Below are positions 12,165 through 22,071 of a DNA stretch of 64,000 nt, piece by piece; the first letter of the stretch is position 1, and the number at the start of each line of letters is the position of its first letter. A program made the position numbers and the translations under genes. The stretch covers positions 37,515,375-37,579,374 of the forward strand of contig CAIIXF020000005.1 of the NCBI GenBank assembly GCA_903813345.2, written 5' to 3'. Origin of the DNA: Owenia fusiformis (Eukaryota; Annelida; Polychaeta; Sabellida; Oweniidae). A model generated the notes under the pieces. It was not told where the DNA came from, ran no database searches, and saw nothing but the letters and a program-made list of their open reading frames with translations.

Positions 12165-13057
12165 TTTTGCTTGTTTGCGTGAAGTACTTCAGGGTGTTTG
12201 ACTAAGTGGTCTGCAACTCGTACAAAAGGCTGTGGTGTGTACTTATATGTCTATGTATTACATACCCAGCGAAGCATTTGTATTGAAGTCAATGGAGCTG
12301 AAGGTCGGCTATATATTCCTGTATAGCCGCCAAACCTTTTACCATGACAATCTTATGACGTCATCGGGACGTCATGTTTTCTTCCTACTTTCACTTGCAC
12401 ACAGACACGTGATATAACGTAGCCATAATATAAAAGTATGTAATACAACAGTTATGTCCGTATCATTGAATATATGCCTTCGGTCTGTCGTAATATAACC
12501 CTCGCAAGCTCGGGCTATATTGGTGACAGACCTTAGGCATATATTCAATGATAGGGACATAACTGCTAAGTATTACATACCCAGCGAAGCATTTGTATTG
12601 AAGTCAATGGAGCTGAAGCTCGGCTATATATTCCTGTATAGCAGCCAAACCTTTTACCATGACAATCTTATGACGTCATTGGCACGTCATGTTTCATTTC
12701 TTCCTAATTTCACTCGCACACAGACACGTGGCGTCATTGATATAACGTAGCCATGATATAAAAGTATGTAATACAACAGTTATGTCCGTATCATTGAATA
12801 TATGCCTTCGGTCTGTCGTAATATAACCCTCGCAAGCTCGGGCTATATTGGTGACAGACCTCAGGCATATATTCAATGATAGGGACATAACTGCTAAGTA
12901 TAAGTGCACATAAAAGAACACAGGGCTCCTTCAAGGAGGGGTTTCTGGGTCTATCTTCCATGTTAATTACGTAAATTACGACCGTATATATACGGGACAT
13001 ACCCAAGAGGTATTGCTCACCTTCATTGGTGGTAAACAAAATACAATACACAATACA
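12165..13057 (+). mobile_element. SINE body lacking its tRNA head, split by an insertion
   Basis: 12165-12257 and 12899-13057 together match the SINE at 31964-32288 from TTTGCTTGTTTGCGTGAAGT to the end GGTAAACAAAATACAATAC. The tRNA-derived head is missing, as in 5'-truncated copies. The two parts are separated by 12258-12898, which is absent from the other copy. Confidence 0.8.
12258..12898 (+). mobile_element. two head-to-tail copies of a TA-flanked ~315-bp element
   Basis: Unit 1 (12258-12570) and unit 2 (12573-12898) both start TTACATACCCAGCGAAGC and end ACATAACTGCTAAG. They are separated and flanked by TA (12256-12257, 12571-12572, 12899-12900). Each holds an internal palindrome of about 120 bp, CATTGAATATATGCCT pairing with AGGCATATATTCAATG around the centre CCTCGCAAGCTCGGGC. 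The units differ by small indels. They interrupt the SINE body, so they inserted after it. Confidence 0.8.
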
Positions 13058-13099
13058 TCACACATCTGTGTGCGAGTAGAATTTCAAAACAAGGTACAT

Positions 13100-13202
13100 G
13101 TACGAGGGCTATATCGGGGTGATCAGGCAATATCGGTTGATATAGCCATGGGCTTTCAATAGACCCATTGACTTCCATACAAATGCTTCGCTAGGTATGT
13201 AA
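13100..13202 (-). mobile_element. inverted partial copy of the ~315-bp element
   Basis: The reverse strand starts TTACATACCTAGCGAAGC and continues with GCATTTGTATGGAAGTCAAT, matching the left part of the units at 12258-12898. It then diverges. TA follows at 13203-13204, the expected flank. Confidence 0.65.
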
Positions 13203-13320
13203 TACTATAAATAAGAGTGTTAACAAGGAGTTTTAATATAGCATAAACATGTAAGAGGGAGGGGTGACTTACATGTACATGTATTTCCCATGAACAGAAT
13301 AGATAAATACAGTAAACCTA

Positions 13321-13711
13321 GAGTCCATTTCACTGCTTCAGTGCGTCAGTAGAACGGCAAAAATAAGAAATTCGGAGACTATTGTGCAATAATATATGGA
13401 AAAGTATATTCATAATGTACATGAATGACATTTGTATATCTTGGATTGCTTCTAGTTTGGCTTATAAAGTGTGTGGCCTCTTATATTTGGATGTTTCTCT
13501 GCCATGTTATTTTCAATAAGATTAACATGGCTGAAATTCTTCAAATTACAAGACGGCACAGGCTTATTGCACAAAAAACTAAAAAATCTGAAATAAACAA
13601 ATGTCATTCATGTACATTATGAATATACTTTTCCATATATTATTGCACAATAGTCTCCGAATTTCTTATTTTTGCCGTTCTACTGACGCACTGAAGCAGT
13701 GAAATGGACTC
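13321..13711. mobile_element. foldback element with 115-bp identical arms and TA duplication
   Basis: Left arm 13321-13435 and right arm 13597-13711 are exact reverse complements over all 115 bp by direct reading. The ends are GAGTCCATTTCACTGC and its reverse complement. TA flanks both sides (13319-13320 and 13712-13713). The spacer is 161 bp with no recognisable gene. Identity of the arms implies recent origin or gene conversion. Confidence 0.9.
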
Positions 13712-13991
13712 TACCTAGTCTAATATCAGCAAGTTATCCCAAGTCTTCGTTTACCTAATAGGTATGTTCTTGTCTCATATTAATATGTTCTCGTATTAGT
13801 CATGAGCAGCATTGTACTTTTGATTGTGCTGTTCAGATACATGTAATTGATAAAAATAAATTCTGATTCATCAAGTCGATCGAAATTGATCCAAATCAAG
13901 TTTACGCACTTTTCATTGGATAAACTAAATGGTTGAAGTGTTTATTCTTTAAATACAAGGCATATTTTCTTCCTTATTCATCAATTTATAG

Positions 13992-14062
13992 CATAGGCGG
14001 AGGATAAGTACTATAGTAAACCATATAATATGGTTTACTATAGTACTTAACCTCCGCCTATG
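13992..14062. mobile_element. 71-bp snapback hairpin with 8-bp target-site duplication
   Basis: CATAGGCGGAGG at the left and CCTCCGCCTATG at the right are the ends of two 35-bp arms with a single mismatch and a 1-bp centre. ATTTATAG is present on both sides (13984-13991 and 14063-14070), an exact 8-bp duplication as made by hAT-type transposases. No internal sequence is left. Confidence 0.85.
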
Positions 14063-14383
14063 ATTTATAGTCTGAAAATTGAATAAAAAAAGTGATTTTC
14101 CAAAACCGGAAGTTTTTAACACTGAGCGAAACGGATCTAATTTTCCCTATTTCAACCCGGGAATAACAACGTCCTATCCAGAAAACATTTATCAAGAACA
14201 AAACAGACTAAAATGTACAAAGGTTAGGATCCGACACGTATAAATGTTTCTATTTTTACGTATTCTGTTTCAATAGTCCTTTAAATGCTTATTTTTTAGA
14301 TTCAAAGTAGTTCCAAACATTACTGTCAGAGGCGTCTGGTGTACACGCGATCGCCGCTCCTGCCAAGTGCCCGTGGACCTTGT

Positions 14384-17150
14384 ATTATAGACTGTGGACT
14401 ATTCTGTAGAAGTGCTCTAGAAATGGATCCTGCTTTTCATGGAAGGTCACACATTCCAACATATTTCAAACAATTTGTATGATTATAATAGACACTTTCT
14501 GGGTAGTTGGACTTAATGTAGGGGTGGCAGAAGGCCCTCAGGCCAATTTATACCCCTACCCCAACAAAACCTTGGGGGTACTTTAATACCACCCAATAAA
14601 AATAATATCAGATATTCATCGTTTTATAGTGGGTAGGGCATGCCATGGTTAGTCAGTGCCAGAAATTTCCAATCTCTGACTTATATGGTTACCATGGAAA
14701 CAGTATTTATATCTCACAATCTTCTCAATTTGACCCCGTCCCAAATGTGTCCTTAAGTTCTCAAAGTGAAATATTTGCAAATCTGTTTGGATTTTGTGGC
14801 TGCAACTTTGTCAAAAGTTGAATTAATATGTATGTATTCATACTAAAGCACTAAAAACTTGATATAATGATCTCATAAATTAATAATATTTATCAAATGT
14901 AGTCACACACAACTGCTTTTAGGGAAAAGTGGGTGTGGCACTTTTTGGTATTTGTGTAATTGTTGCAGCATTAAATGAAAAATACTTATTACACTAACAA
15001 CAATTGACATTTAATTAGCATCTACTAACATTGTGTAACATTGTAGTATGTTCATTATCATTATTAGATACTTTAAATATTTTATATAAGTGTTATCATG
15101 ACCCTTCCCTATCATAGGTCATTAATGGTCAAATTAACTTTTAAGTCCTAGAGGTCCTTAGTCTTTTTAGCTTGTCAAAGTCGTATTCATTGACTTGAAC
15201 CTAGAATATAAATAGTTTCATTGATCAAGAGCTATGAGTTAAAATTGATTAATACATTTGTCAGGTTTAGAGCCATTTTATGCAATTGAAAAGTAATGGA
15301 CCGACACTGATCAGTACCAAGCGAAGGTAACGGCCGTAACCTTCGCATCTAAGATGGCGGACAGTAATTGTCGATTTTGATATTTTTAATTTTCATTGAA
15401 TTAAACTACTTTAGAGTTGATGTTATGCTTTGATATTTGCACCAAATCAGGCTTAAATGACATTGGAACCATAGATGTAGTAAACATGAATAAATGATAT
15501 GTGAAATGTTATGCCCTGCCTTTATACATAACTAAGATTTTCTCGGATAAATGGTGTCTTACAATTGACTAACTGATTCTATTATCAACATCAGGTAATG
15601 CATGATCTATCCAATGGATTAACGAAAATACTTGATTCCAATATGGCAAAATAAATTATTCCATGTATGAATTGCATAGTGCATCATTTTGCAGATATTA
15701 CATAATGCATTCATTGACTCATGGTCAACAAGGTACGGGTAAAACTCCTTTTAGTATTTCACAAAATAATGAAATATAAACAATTTACACATTTCTGAAA
15801 TGCTGTACCTTTAGTGATTCCTTCAATCTGGAAAGTGGTTTGTTATGTTAAAACTTAAAATAATATCTAAACAAATCTGCTTAGTGTATAAAAACAATAA
15901 AAGTTAATATGTTTAATATCAAATATTATTAGACATATGAATATAACCTAAAATAAGAAATCTTGTTCTCGTATTCCATTTTAAAATTGGTTGAATGATT
16001 TTGGCACAGTAGAAATGATGGTCATGATTCAATATTATATGTAATATGCCCTGATGCTGTAACATCAATGGTCCTTTATAATCAGGTATGACGTCACTGA
16101 AATACTGGAGAAGATCTTATAAGGTTACAGTTTCCATATAACGTATGTTCCATATTACTACCCCAAATCTCCATTGTGTAAGAACGAATATGGTAAATCA
16201 ATAGACTAAGTGACACATGTCAAGTCAATGGTAAATACTTGTATCTAGCCCAACTAGCACAAGTGCTGCCATCTACCGACTAGTATCAATCCATCTATCC
16301 ATATACATAGCACCTAATGAGGTCACGACTTCAAGTAAAGCTTTTTCCCTTGTCTATGGTAAAAAATAAGTTAAACAGAAAAGTTAGTTTGACACCATTG
16401 GTGATGCCCACCTTGTATGGTATAGGGATAAAAGGAAAGTTCATGATAACACTTACATAAAATAATTTAAGTATCTAATAATGATAATGAACATATTACA
16501 ATGTTACACAATGTTAGTAAATGATAATTAAATGTCAATTATTGTTAGTGTAATATGTATTTTTCGCTTAATGCTGCAACAATTACACAAGTTCCAAAAA
16601 GTGCCACGCCCACTTTTCCCTAAAAGTAGTTGTGTGTGACTATATTTGATAGATATTATTGATTTATTGGAGCATTATATCAACTTTTTAGTGCTTTAGT
16701 GTGAATATATACATATTTATACAACTTTTGACAAAGTTGCAGCCACAAAATCCAAACAAATTTGCAAATATTTCACTTTGAGGGCTAAGGGACATATTTT
16801 GGAGGAGGTCAAATTGAGAAGATTTTGAGATATAAATACTGTTTCCATGGTAACCATATAAGTTAGAGATTGGACATTTCTGGCACTGACTAACCATGGT
16901 ATGCTCTGCCTACTATAAAACTATGAATATATGACATGCATTAGTAGCCTTTTTATCAGGTGGTATTAAAGTACCCCCAAGGTTTTCTTAGGGTGGGGGT
17001 AATTGGCCTGAGGGCCGTCTGCCACCCCTACATGAAGTCCAACTACCCAGAAAGTGCCTGGCATAATCATACAGACTGTTTGAAATATGTTGGAATGTGT
17101 GACCTTCCATGAAAAATGGAAGTTGCAATTATCAGAGTAGTCCACAGTCT
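14384..17150. repeat. 2.8-kb foldback with ~720-bp arms
   Basis: Left arm 14384-15118 and right arm 16437-17150 are reverse complements with moderate divergence. Shared stretches include ATAGACTGTGGACTA, TTTCTGGGTAGTTGGACTT, CCATGGTTAGTCAGTGCCAG and AACATTGTGTAACATTGTAG. The central 1.3 kb is unrelated and contains the ATGGCGG repeat at 15326. Frames on the arms (for example minus 16897-16688) are parts of the repeat; no transposase is recognised. Confidence 0.8.
15326..15470 (+). repeat. dispersed repeat containing a YY1-like ATGGCGG motif (copy 1)
   Basis: Shares AACCTTCGCATC, AAGATGGCGGAC and AATTAAACTACTTTA with 28877-29010. A small hairpin GCGAAGGT..ACCTTCGC precedes it. The family is unknown. 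Confidence 0.65.
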
Positions 17151-17280
17151 ATTACGGTCTGCTGGCACGCGAACGCCGCTTCTGCCAAGTGGACCCTGTA
17201 CCATTAGGGTATGGTACGCGATCGTCGCTCCTGCCAAGTGGACCCGGGTCTGGTCTGGTACGCGTCCTGTGCCCTCATCA

Positions 17281-17449
17281 GTGGATAGGTCAGGGCTAGG
17301 TAAGACTAGAAGTAAGGAAAAACACATTCAGTCAACGCATCATCAATGATTGGAACAGTCTCCCTACAGAAGTGGCACAGGCAGAAAATCTGGATGTCTT
17401 CAAGACAGCTCTGGACAGACACTGGGTGTATCAACACTACCGGCTATAG
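17281..17449 (+). pseudogene. LINE reverse-transcriptase ORF, last ~50 codons
   Basis: The frame translated from about 17312 gives IINDWNSLPTEVAQAENLDV followed by FKTALDRHW and a stop at 17447-17449. This is the characteristic end of the RT ORF of jockey/CR1/L2-type non-LTR retrotransposons. Upstream sequence is lost. It is followed by a simple GATGATGAT tract (about 17545-17570), which may mark the 3' tail. Confidence 0.75.
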
Positions 17450-17589
17450 GTTTCCCCCCTTTTTTGTCCTTAAAGTTGTACCAAAGCTCAGATCTTAACT
17501 ATGTTTGAACAGATGAGACTAATAAACTGGAGTAACCAACTAGTCTTAATACTGATGATGATGATGATTTAAAACCCCAACTGTTTTAA

Positions 17590-17614
17590 TAGGGTAAGGG
17601 TTAAGGTTAGGGTT
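17590..17614 (+). repeat. short telomere-like G-rich tract
   Basis: AGGGTAAGGGTTAAGGTTAG plus GGTTA resembles degenerate TTAGGG repeats; only 25 bp. Confidence 0.35.
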
Positions 17615-17742
17615 AAATTCATTTTTTGACACACAGGTTTATTGTATTTATGGAATTCATTTTTCTTTTGACACACATATTCATGGTCTTAGGTTTGGCG
17701 TCTTTTTTCTGACACACAAGTTTATTGTGTTTATGGATATCA

Positions 17743-18352
17743 GCCTGGGCTTTAATGTTCTCTGGGCACTGGTGGAGCTGGTTGCGCCAGAGGAAGCCTA
17801 GTACCTTGTTAGTAGTATCAAAATCTAACAAGGTACTAGGCTTCCTCCGGCGCAACCTCCACCAGTGCCCAGAGAACATTAAAGCCCAGGCATACAAGTT
17901 ACTAGTACGGCCTAACCTAGAATATGCTAGTGCAGCATGGGATCCTTACCGTCAGAAGGATATCAACATGCTGGAACAGGTACAAAGAGGAGCAGCCCGA
18001 TTTGTTACCAAATGTCACTCTAGGGAACCAGGCTGTGTCACCCAAGCTCTCCAACACCTGCAGTGGGAATCACTACAATCCCGTAGGGAGGCTTCTAGAC
18101 TTTCCCTCTTCTACAAAGGAACTCACAACTTGGCAGCCATCACTATACCCACATACTTCAGCCCTCAAATAAACACACTAGACTGACAGTTCCATCCATC
18201 CAAATTCATCCAACCAGCTGCCAGAACGGATGCATACAAGTTTAGTTACTTTCCAAGGACAATAGTAAAATGGAACACTCTACCCAGTGATATTTTAGAC
18301 AGTGATAGCCTATCCAGTTTTAAATCTTCTGTCAGCAAGCAGCTTAACAATT
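17743..18352 (+). pseudogene. LINE RT 3' fragment with inverted duplication at its 5' end
   Basis: From about 17829 a plus-strand frame encodes VLGFLRRNLHQCPENIKAQA, LLVRPNLEYASAAWDPY and LEQVQRGAARFV, the C-terminal region of a jockey/CR1-type RT. It is interrupted by one in-frame TGA at 18184-18186 and continues to the natural end FKSSVSKQLNN at 18352. The first 66-69 bp are repeated in reverse orientation immediately upstream (17743-17811 against 17826-17891), forming a hairpin. It is a dead 5'-truncated copy. Confidence 0.85.
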
Positions 18353-18569
18353 AACATGATTAAGCTCAGTTGTATTTTAGCAATAGGTCTATGGTACATT
18401 CTTAAAGATCTAATAGCAAAGGTTTTGCAAAAATAAATCAATGCAGTGTAAAACAAATGTATGTATAATGAAGAAATAAATATTTAATGAAAAAAATAGA
18501 TATGTGTTTGTAATATTGGTATTAACTTAAGATTAAAAAGTGTCACTATCTCTTTCATTTTTCAACAAA
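18353..18569. other. gene-free stretch
   Basis: Continuation of the LINE 3' region with AATAAA-like motifs; no gene. Confidence 0.5.
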
Positions 18570-19018
18570 TATAGGCTCACGTGACATATGACGCGGGGCA
18601 GTCAATTTTGATCTATCGTAGACCATATCAGTATCAAACTGCCGATATTTCAACCTCGTCTTGCGAGGCCATTTTTATTTGAAACATCTTGAATTTGGTG
18701 TCAAAATAAAGCTGGTCACGCCCACTTTCAGAGTTATCAATGAATCATTTACTACGACTACTATATTCATTTAGGAGGCGTGTAAAGTTAACCAATCAGA
18801 AAGACAATTGCTCCATATATGACAGTTCATTAACATATTCAGTGTTTACTATTGTTTTTCGCGTCATGACAACACGAGTAGTAACCAATCAAAATGCCGT
18901 ATTTTATCACGTGAGTTCAGACTGACATGCACGACATGTAAGTTTAGTCTGAGCTGATCGCGATGTTGAACAATTTCTTCTCGGAATTTGTCCAGAGAAA
19001 TCAGCGATTCTAAATTAA
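18570..19018 (+). promoter_or_regulatory. candidate promoter and noncoding first exon
   Basis: Two ACCAATCA (CCAAT-box) motifs at 18791 and 18884, E-boxes CACGTG at 18578-18583 and 18908-18913, and local CpG enrichment precede AAATTAAG|GTAGGATC at about 19018, which fits a splice donor. No ORF is needed. The nearest downstream plus-strand gene is the SLC16-like gene (first coding exon 22072), so this may be its 5' UTR exon and promoter. This is inference; no RNA evidence is available. Confidence 0.4.
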
Positions 19019-20536
19019 GGTAGGATCTCCCATTTCTTCCTGTACAAGTTTTAACTTATCTCTATCGAATCCTAAAGTTTTGGATGAAGATATGAAGCAT
19101 ACGTTTAAAAACGAAGCGATTAATTTGACGATCTGATTTTGCAATTTGCAATGGCCAATTTACTGCAAGTCTGCGTGTATTTGACAAGAGATAGCGCCAA
19201 GTCTTGTATCCGAATGCTTGTTAAGCCACTCAAAAACAAGATCCATATTTTCTAAATTTGATAACTTTGCAGAGAGCACGTTTTCATAACCTGTTTTCCG
19301 CGTCTAAATTCAAACTGAGTAGGATTATAGGATCGCTGGGATTCTCAGTCAATGGCAACGGGTCTTCATTCCAGAACGCACATTTTTTTAGTTGATTCTC
19401 CGTCATAGTACTTGTCTAAAGTCCATATCTGCTCTTTTACTGGCATACTTGGACATATTTCCCCTCCTTAAATTGTCCTCCTTAAATAACACCCTCTCGC
19501 CGATTTATATATAGCCATTTCCCAGAACCCGGGAGTCAGAATCGCTGATGTTTGCCATATTGAACATGTTGAAATATGTACTGTAATATCTGTAATACTA
19601 GGTATTGCCTGCTACGCGTAAGGGTCACGTGACTAGCGCGATACAGGAAAAATGGGGAATTTCGAAACAACAATTTTTGGGCACTTTTATTGCAAATTTC
19701 AGGTATTTATAAGTGTTTGTGGTATAAAATATAATCCACAGACATAAATGAACATCCAAAATACATATTTTATTACGTTTTGGAGCCTTTTTTGCTTTTA
19801 AAATGACATCTTTAAAATTTGTTTTTGTTACAAATGATTTTTGAATATGGCTTACTTTTCTACGAATGGGAGCATCGACCTTGGGGAAGATGCCTCCTTA
19901 AGTGGAGAAGTGTTGCATGATTTCAGTGTACATTTTAAAATAAAATGAGTTGTAAAATGTAAACCATAGATCTATTTTTTAAATGTTAAGGTTCAAATTG
20001 TAATCTATTCAAATTATATCACTGTTAAACTATATATCTGCTTATTATCTGCGGATGTAGATCATTTTTTATTTTCTTTGACACATACTTATGGTCTTTT
20101 TGGAATGTTTTGGCACAGTTTCATGGTTTTGATGGAATTCATTTTTTGATTGCATGTCTAATGATCTCCGATGAACTTCAAATACTTTTTTTTCTATGCG
20201 AACAAACTTTGTGTCATATTTGAGCAAGTGTGTGAGTAACATGTTTGAATGATTATTTTTTTAATTTTTCTTCTAAGTTAAGTAGGCTATACATGGTATA
20301 GTGCGCCTTTAATATAACGATAGCAATGAATTAAATCATAGGCAAAGGTCGATAGAAATATTAATTTTAAATAAAAGAGAAAGATAAACACAGATCGATT
20401 ACCATGCCATCTTAAACATGATCTTTGGATGGATTGAAATCATTTACTAGAGAAAAGATAATACTGGATTCTTTTTGTGCTGCCATCTTTATATCGGCCC
20501 AGAACCTATGAATTAAATGATACTAGCTAAAAACAG
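19019..20536. other. gene-free stretch with a palindromic E-box
   Basis: No exon is supported. GTCACGTGAC, a perfect 10-bp palindrome identical to the CLEAR/TFEB consensus core, lies at 19625-19634. Confidence 0.45.
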
Positions 20537-21373
20537 CCCTATGCAGACAGAGCCTGTGGGAAATATTGGGTGCGGAGCAAATGAGCGGAGGGTGCGGAGC
20601 TAACGGTCATTTTTGAATTTAAATTTGGGATATTTCTGAAACTAAGCCGTTTTGAGACTTCAAATATACCAAGATATGTGTATTTGACACCAAATATCAA
20701 TATAATTGTGAAAATAGTGGCGCAATTCATTCTATAGCGACGCAGTGTGCCTTAAACCTTTCCCAGACCTATATATTTTGAAATTATCCTTTTAATACTG
20801 AGTCCCCAGCATTCATAAAAAATGGTGTTCAAGGTACACTATCTATACAAATTATTTTTGCATCTTGGAAGCCAGGCAGTATCTGTGTGATTTTATAAAA
20901 ATTCGGAAATGTTTTCAGATATGAGCCCCCTCTAAATATTGGGTGCGAAGGAGCTCCATAAACGTACCTCCGCACCCAATATTTAGAGGGGGCTCATATC
21001 TGAAGAACATTTCCGAATTTTTATAAAATCACACAGATACTGCCTGGCTTCCAAGATGCAAAAATAATTTGCATGGGTAGTGTATCTTGAACACCATTTT
21101 TTATGAATGCTGGGGACGCAGTATTAAAAGGATAGTCTCAAAATATATAGGTCTGGGAAATTTTTAAGGCACAATGCGTCGCTATAAAATGAATTGCACT
21201 ACTATTTTCACAATTTTATTGATATTTGGTGTCAAATACACATATCTTGGAAGCCCCAAAAAGCTTAGTTTCAGAAATATCCCAATTTTAAATTCAAAAA
21301 TGACCGTTAGCTCCGCACCCTCCGCTCATTTGCGCCGCACCCAATATTTCCCACAGGCTCTGTCTGCATAGGG
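20537..21373. mobile_element. 837-bp foldback element
   Basis: CCCTATGCAGACAGAGCCTG at the left is matched by its reverse complement ending at 21373. The arms of about 410 bp meet at the centre near 20950 (GGAGCTCC). Mirror-image open frames on the two arms (starting MNCATIFTI and MNCTTIFTI) come from the palindrome and are not evidence for a gene. A degenerate third copy of one arm lies at 25285-25401. Confidence 0.8.
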
Positions 21374-22071
21374 TGTAACAGCCCACATATAAAGTTTAAA
21401 CCACTTTGGCTTATACTGTAGTCATTTAAACATTAACGTGGCGCATTAGATATAACATTTTGTTATTGAAATAGTGTGCCATTTGTTCAATCTTTGCATT
21501 GGTGTTAAAAAAGATTTGTATTTTGCACTGTGTTGTGGAATATTTGATGATCAAAAATTTTCAACTTTTATTTTAATAGTTGATGGGAAATTTGAATATT
21601 TGAGAAACTTTTTTAATTTTTTTTCATCAATCTCTATAATAAGTGATGAAAAATAAGTAATTGAATGACAAATTTCAAACTTTACATGGGGACTTTAAGT
21701 TATCGTACCATGTACCGTAATAGTTTTACCAAGTGTGATCAGTACTTCAATATTATGTTACTTGCACTTGCCAAATGTTTTATCTACTCATGTACTTGGT
21801 ACATTTATACAAACATTTCGATGACCAAGTTTATCCGAGGTCTTCATCTGGTAACACAGTTGTTACAGTTGAACAATGTAAGGGATGGACAATGGACAAT
21901 AGAATGTTGAATGAAGCAACGCTGTGTATTCGTAGCCTGCAAAATATAATACCAGAATAATCATGATCATCCAATACCTAGGCACCTGAGAATGTTTGCA
22001 TATCATAATAGGAGGTTTCTTATATATTGATGTAAAATACATGCACTATAACCACCATGCACAGGTAATGA
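21374..22071. other. upstream region of the SLC16-like coding exons
   Basis: AT-rich, with short frames but no domain. Any 5' UTR of the transporter would lie here or further upstream. Confidence 0.4.

Larger units (their letters stand above)
14345..17245 (+). repeat. short direct repeat CTGCCAAGTG at the foldback borders (three copies)
   Basis: CGCGATCGCCGCTCCTGCCA and its variants occur at about 14347-14373, 17169-17195 and 17219-17245, in the same orientation just outside the two arms. They could be remnants of flanking sequence duplicated with the foldback, or a third repeat. Confidence 0.55.

Noticed and set aside
16688-16897. Open frame of 69 codons on the minus strand
   Set aside because: Lies wholly in the right arm of the 2.8-kb foldback and is broken in the left arm.
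17619-17897. Minus-strand open frame resembling an RT fragment
   Set aside because: Caused by the inverted duplication at the 5' end of the LINE fragment; the true coding direction is plus.
17743-18352. Twin-priming 5' inversion of the LINE
   Set aside because: The inverted segment duplicates sequence still present in the direct part, whereas twin priming normally inverts without such a full duplication.
20539-21371. Two similar small proteins encoded divergently (63 and 65 codons)
   Set aside because: They are the two arms of one palindrome read on opposite strands; no independent coding evidence.
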